Below, piece by piece: positions 60,647 to 64,000 of a DNA stretch of 64,000 nt (positions are counted from its first letter, which is position 1; every line of letters begins with the position of its first letter). The stretch lies in contig NZ_FOLS01000008.1 in assembly GCF_900112375.1 (NCBI RefSeq), positions 124,001-188,000 of the forward strand. The letters run 5' to 3'. Under the pieces are notes generated by a model. It was given only the letters and a program-made list of their open reading frames with translations. It ran no database searches and was not told the origin of the DNA. Both the position numbers and the translations under genes were made by a program. The DNA is from Pseudomonas citronellolis. GTDB taxonomy: Bacteria > Pseudomonadota > Gammaproteobacteria > Pseudomonadales > Pseudomonadaceae.

Positions 60647-61651
60647 TCAGCGCGACTGCGCCACCTGCGCCGCCGCTGCGCTTTCCTGCTGGCGCTTGGC
60701 GTAGCGCTGGGCCAGCACCGCGCAGACCATCAGCTGGATCTGGTGGAAGAGCATCAGCGGCAGCAGGATCACGCCGATGCTGCCGGTGGCGAACAGCACC
60801 TGGGCCATGGGCACGCCGGTGGCCAGGCTCTTCTTCGAGCCGCAGAAGACGATGGTGATCTCGTCCTCCTTGTTGAAGCCCAGGCGCCGGCTGAGCTGGC
60901 TGGTGGCCAGCAGCGCCAGGGCCAGCAGGATGCAGCACACCACCACCAGGCCGGCCAGCGCGGTCAGCGGCACCTGGTGCCACAGGCCCTGGATCACCGC
61001 GGCGCTGAAGGCGGTGTAGACCACCAGCAGGATCGAGCCCTGGTCGACGTAGCGCAGCACCGGCTTGTGCCGGTCCACCCAGCCGCCGATCACGCCGCGC
61101 AGGGCCTGGCCGGCGATGAAGGGCACCAGCAGTTGCAGGGTGATCTTGCCGATGGCATCGAGGGTGGAGACGCCGGTGTCGCCATGCACGCCCAGCAGCA
61201 GCTGGACCAGCAGCGGGGTGAGGAAGATGCCGATCAGGCTGGACGCCGAGGCGCTGCACACCGCCGCCGGGATGTTGCCGCGGGCCAGCGAGGTGAAGGC
61301 GATGGACGACTGCACGGTGGCTGGCAGGGCGCACAGGTACAGCAGGCCCAGGTACAGGTCCGGGGTCACCAGCGGCGAGAGCACCGGCTTGAGCGCCAGG
61401 CCGAGGATCGGGAAGAGGATGAAGGTGCAGGCGAACACCAGCAGGTGCAGGCGCCAGTGGGTGGCGCCGGCGATGATGGCCTGGCGCGACAGCTTGGCGC
61501 CGTGCAGGAAGAACAGCAGGCCGATGGCCAGGTTGGTGATCCAGCCGAAGGCGGTGGCCACCTGGCCCTGGCAGGGCAGCAGGCTGGCGATGGCCACGGT
61601 GGCGACCAGGGCCAGGGTGAAGTTGTCGGGGAGCAGACGTGGGCGAGCCAT
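60647..61651 (-). CDS. Bile acid:sodium symporter (SBF/YfeH-like) family transporter
   Basis: 334 residues with about ten hydrophobic segments. ITNLAIGLLFFLHGAKLSRQA, LCALPATVQSSIAFTSLARGN and IVFCGSKKSLATGVPMAQVLF are conserved in the YfeH/SBF-like branch, including the crossover motif with Ser/Asn-type sodium ligands. Probably a sodium-coupled symporter for an organic anion. Start ATG 61651 (MARPRLLPDNF) preferred to one six codons upstream. Core gene position after gor as in P. aeruginosa. Confidence 0.87.
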   Translation of the reverse strand: MARPRLLPDNFTLALVATVAIASLLPCQGQVATAFGWITNLAIGLLFFLHGAKLSRQAIIAGATHWRLHLLVFACTFILFPILGLALKPVLSPLVTPDLYLGLLYLCALPATVQSSIAFTSLARGNIPAAVCSASASSLIGIFLTPLLVQLLLGVHGDTGVSTLDAIGKITLQLLVPFIAGQALRGVIGGWVDRHKPVLRYVDQGSILLVVYTAFSAAVIQGLWHQVPLTALAGLVVVCCILLALALLATSQLSRRLGFNKEDEITIVFCGSKKSLATGVPMAQVLFATGSIGVILLPLMLFHQIQLMVCAVLAQRYAKRQQESAAAAQVAQSR

Positions 61652-61791
61652 GGCGATCATCTCGGGCAAGGTACGAAGAATGCGGTCGCCGTCTCTGACG
61701 GACGGACGACGGTTCCGACTCTATGCCCGCGGTGGCCTTCCGGCTAACGCGAGAAAGCCAGCCTGTATCGCTGAACGGACAGATCGCTCCG

Positions 61792-62145
61792 TCAGCAGCC
61801 GCTGAACGCCAATTCCACCGTCGCCACGCTGACCAGCGAGCGCATGCGCTCGGCCATCACCTCGCCACGCTGCTCCGGCATACCCGTAACGCGCAGGTCC
61901 ACCTGCAGCCATTCGCCCGCCTGTACGGCATGCACCTCGGCCGGCAGCCAGCCTTGCAGGGCGAACAGGTTCAGCAGCTTGCACAACACGTCGGCGTCGT
62001 TTTCGGCGCGGATGGCGAAGTGCGCCTGGCGCGCCATATCGGCCGGGCGGCGGGTCCAGCCATCGGGGCGCTCGGCGTGGGTGGCATCAAGCAGGCTGGC
62101 GGGCAGGGCGGTGGTGCTGCTGGGCAGGGAAACGGCTTGGTTCAT
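61792..62145 (-). CDS. Small ACT-like domain protein
   Basis: 117 residues. From ~42 the pattern FAIRAENDADVLCKLLNLFALQGWLPAEVHA...LQVDLRVTGM...ERMRSLVSVATVELA has the beta-alpha-beta-beta-alpha-beta order of an ACT domain, as in small regulatory subunits of acetolactate synthase. No enzyme gene adjoins it. Divergent from an Lrp-type regulator that may control it. Confidence 0.65.
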   Translation of the reverse strand: MNQAVSLPSSTTALPASLLDATHAERPDGWTRRPADMARQAHFAIRAENDADVLCKLLNLFALQGWLPAEVHAVQAGEWLQVDLRVTGMPEQRGEVMAERMRSLVSVATVELAFSGC

Positions 62146-62277
62146 GGCGGGTGACCGGCAAGGCTGGGAGGTGGCTCATTGTCGGTGGCCCGGCCGGGTT
62201 TTGCTTTGCGGAATGGACGCCAAGGCCGGTGGTTTGAGAATAGACTATGCGTGAATTTATGAGTTGGAGAATAAATC

Positions 62278-62751
62278 ATGCCGATCGAGCTGGATGCCTA
62301 TGACAAACGCATCCTCGCCCTGCTGCAGGAGGAGGCGACCCTCTCCACCGCCGAGATCGCCGAGCGCATCGGCCTCTCGCAATCGCCGTGCTGGCGGCGT
62401 ATCCAGCGCCTGAAGGAAGAAGGTGTGATCCGCCGCCAGGTGACCCTGCTGGACCGCAAGAAGATCGGCCTGAACGCGCAGATCTTCGCCCAGGTGAAGC
62501 TGAACACCCACGGCCGCAACAACCTCACCGAGTTCGCCGCGGCCATCCGCGAGTTCCCCGAGGTGCTGGAGTGCCATGTGCTGATGGGCGCGGTGGACTT
62601 CATGCTGCGCATCGTCACCGAGGACATCGAGGCCTACGAGCGCTTCTTCTTCGAGCGCCTGTCGCAGGTGCCGGGCATCCAGGAGATCAACTCCATAGTC
62701 GCGCTGTCGGAGATCAAGTCGACCACCAGCCTGCCGCTGCCGGGACGCTGA
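62278..62751 (+). CDS. Lrp/AsnC-family transcriptional regulator
   Basis: 157 residues. Helix-turn-helix at ~8-50 (DKRILALLQEEATLSTAEIA, LSQSPCWRRIQRLKEEGVI), followed by an AsnC/RAM effector domain (FPEVLECHVLMGAVDFMLRIV, LSQVPGIQEINSIVALSEIK). Likely senses an amino acid. Divergent from the ACT-like gene at 61792, a common arrangement for regulator and target. GGAG precedes the ATG. Confidence 0.93.
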   Translation: MPIELDAYDKRILALLQEEATLSTAEIAERIGLSQSPCWRRIQRLKEEGVIRRQVTLLDRKKIGLNAQIFAQVKLNTHGRNNLTEFAAAIREFPEVLECHVLMGAVDFMLRIVTEDIEAYERFFFERLSQVPGIQEINSIVALSEIKSTTSLPLPGR

Positions 62752-62792
62752 CGGGAGGAGGGCGCCGGCCTGGCCGGCGCCCGCGGGCGGGC

Positions 62793-63299
62793 TCAGGCGC
62801 CGCCGAGGAAGTCCATCTTGCCCAGCTCCACGCCGTTGTGGCGGAGGATGGCGTAGGCGGTGGTGACGTGGAAGTAGAAGTTGGCGTTGGCGAAGCCGAG
62901 CAGGAAGTCCAGGCCCTTGAACTGCAGCTCGCGGCTCGGCGTCTTGATGTGGATGTCGCGGTTCTCGGCGCCTTCGAACTGCTCGGGCTTGAAGCCCTTG
63001 AGGTAGTCGACGGTCTTCGCGATGCGCGCCTGCAGGTCGGCGAAGCTCTGTTCGTCGTCGGCGTAGCTGGGAATCTCCACGCCGGCCAGGCGGGCGGCGC
63101 AGCCCTTGGCGGCGTCGCTGGCGATCTGCACCTGGCGCGTCAGCGGGAACATGTCCGGGGCCAGGCGGGCGTTCAGCAGCACCGTCGGGTCGATGGACCT
63201 GGCCTGGGCATGGGCCTCGGCCTTGGCCAGGATGGCCGAGAGGTTGCCGAGCATGCGGATGAACACCGGAACGGAAATCTGGTAGATCGACAGGGACAT
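62793..63299 (-). CDS. DUF1993 family protein
   Basis: 168 residues, helical, related to DinB-like bundles: MSLSIYQISVPVFIRMLGNL start, LAPDMFPLTRQVQIASDAAKG, and FLLGFANANFYFHVTTAYAILRHNGVELGKMDFLG. The His positions of the bundle may bind metal. Function unknown; often stress-related or neutral in context. Converges with the Lrp gene. Confidence 0.85.
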   Translation of the reverse strand: MSLSIYQISVPVFIRMLGNLSAILAKAEAHAQARSIDPTVLLNARLAPDMFPLTRQVQIASDAAKGCAARLAGVEIPSYADDEQSFADLQARIAKTVDYLKGFKPEQFEGAENRDIHIKTPSRELQFKGLDFLLGFANANFYFHVTTAYAILRHNGVELGKMDFLGGA

Positions 63300-63389
63300 G
63301 CGAGGTACTCCAGACAGGGAAAATTAGGCCTGCGCGACAGGGCGCGCCCGCTGAGTCTACTGCCGGGCGCGGCGGCCGTCGCCTGGCTT

Positions 63390-64000
63390 TCAGCGCCCGG
63401 CGACGCTGCCCGCGCTGCCGCAGCCCTGCAGGTCGATCTTGCCCACGTATGGATTGCCCCAGCCCATCACGCAGCCGACCATCTGGTTGCGCTGGCGCTC
63501 CCAGCTTTCCACCGGGTACTGCTTGCTCCAGGCCTGGTACAGCTGGCGGTCCTGCCTGGACAGCCTCAGGCCGTAGCGGTCGCTCATGTAGAAGTAGGTG
63601 CGGGCGATCATCCCGCGGATCTGCGGGCGCGGCATGGCCTTCTTCGCCTTGAAGTCGATGACCATCGGGCAGGCGCCATACTGCGGCGCCTGCTGCGGCA
63701 GCCAGCCGTAGCCGAAGTTGTTGCGGTCGCCGTTGACCTCGCCGATGCTCGGCACCAGGTTGAACAGGTCGGCCTCGGCGCGTTGGTACACCGGGTCGTG
63801 CCGCGAGCAGTTGCTGCGCCCGCCGCTCTGCCAGCACTGGCGCTGGTGGCCGATGACCCAGGCCGGGACTATGTGCTCCCACTCGATGCGCCCGGCGCGC
63901 TTGGCGTTCTTGCGCGGCACGTAGCCGCAACTGGCCAGGTCGACGCGGTTGCCCTTGTAGCGGCAGCCGCAATAGAACTCCACCGACTGGCGGGCATAGA
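63390..64000 (-). CDS. Endonuclease I (EndA/NucM) family protein, 5' end outside the window
   Basis: About 203 residues visible, open to the right edge; the N-terminus with its signal peptide is missing. EndA-type motif [12 protein letters not shown] (catalytic His) and [31 protein letters not shown] (catalytic Asn and metal ligands) are complete, plus several Cys pairs ([18 protein letters not shown]) expected in a periplasmic, disulfide-containing nuclease. Degrades DNA non-specifically in periplasm or outside the cell. The frame continues upstream of the internal GTG ([12 protein letters not shown]). Confidence 0.88.
   Translation of the reverse strand, partial: YARQSVEFYCGCRYKGNRVDLASCGYVPRKNAKRAGRIEWEHIVPAWVIGHQRQCWQSGGRSNCSRHDPVYQRAEADLFNLVPSIGEVNGDRNNFGYGWLPQQAPQYGACPMVIDFKAKKAMPRPQIRGMIARTYFYMSDRYGLRLSRQDRQLYQAWSKQYPVESWERQRNQMVGCVMGWGNPYVGKIDLQGCGSAGSVAGR

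Overview
The window is about 64 kb of high-GC DNA whose coding sequences have almost every third codon position G or C. It reads as a Pseudomonas chromosome of the P. aeruginosa / nitroreducens / citronellolis type. Supporting features are the galU - VOC protein - gor - SBF transporter - small ACT-like gene - Lrp gene order at the right end (matching PAO1 PA2023-PA2028 as I recall it), an imuA-imuB-dnaE2 mutagenesis cassette, tRNA-Cys and tRNA-Leu genes, and GTAGGAGCGAGC-type REP palindromes.

Layout. 1-8440: the hemN end, then divergent assimilatory nitrate/nitrite reduction genes. nasA is fused to a CysJ-like flavoprotein; nirB-nirD lie on the other strand. Both transcription units have a sigma-54-like promoter and an RNA leader with an intrinsic terminator. 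The nirB leader shows both hexaloop hairpins recognised by NasT/ANTAR antiterminators. 8450-46400: a 38-kb catabolic island. It holds a meta-cleavage lower pathway (mhpBCDFE), a chemoreceptor, and an envelope transport module (YCF48-like propeller, RND permease, DUF1302 barrel, DUF1329 protein). It also holds two XylS/BenR-like AraC-family activators, a carbazole-dioxygenase-like Rieske oxygenase, a styrene/indole-monooxygenase-like pair with a FadL-like porin, and two amidases. Further genes encode a PrpE-like acyl-CoA synthetase, a ferredoxin reductase, a cis-diol-type SDR, a type I extradiol dioxygenase and three alpha/beta hydrolases. Three hydrolase/racemase-superfamily members in the island have lost the usual catalytic residues. 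46400-50950: tRNA-Cys, a RelBE-type toxin-antitoxin pair, small membrane proteins, a hydroxylaminobenzene-mutase/styrene-oxide-isomerase-like protein, a LytTR regulator and tRNA-Leu. 51000-57000: SOS region with two LexA boxes, a catalytically dead UmuD-like gene and imuA-imuB-dnaE2. 57300-64000: core genes galU, gor, Lrp and others, separated by REP clusters.

How it works together. The most striking signal is a promoter module found five times in the island (9602, 17177, 27034, 30821, 38243). In each, a TGCG-N6-GGATA half-site (the form bound by XylS/BenR activators) is followed by a second GGGAG or GGATA element and a -10 hexamer exactly 56 bases from the first T. It precedes mhpB, the transport module, the Rieske operon, the acyl-CoA synthetase operon and the nine-gene extradiol operon. 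This ties these units into one regulon, most simply driven by the AraC-type gene at 25925. The substrate is unknown. The enzymes suggest a nitrogen-containing or amide-linked aromatic, possibly indole-like. It would be oxygenated, cleaved by two separate extradiol dioxygenase/hydrolase pairs, and drained through 2-hydroxypentadienoate to pyruvate and acetyl-CoA.

The mhpF-mhpE pair differs in composition from its neighbours. It is flanked by a hairpin repeat on one side and by REP elements plus a 27-base remnant of a second mhpE 3' end on the other, so this part of the pathway looks replaced by recombination.
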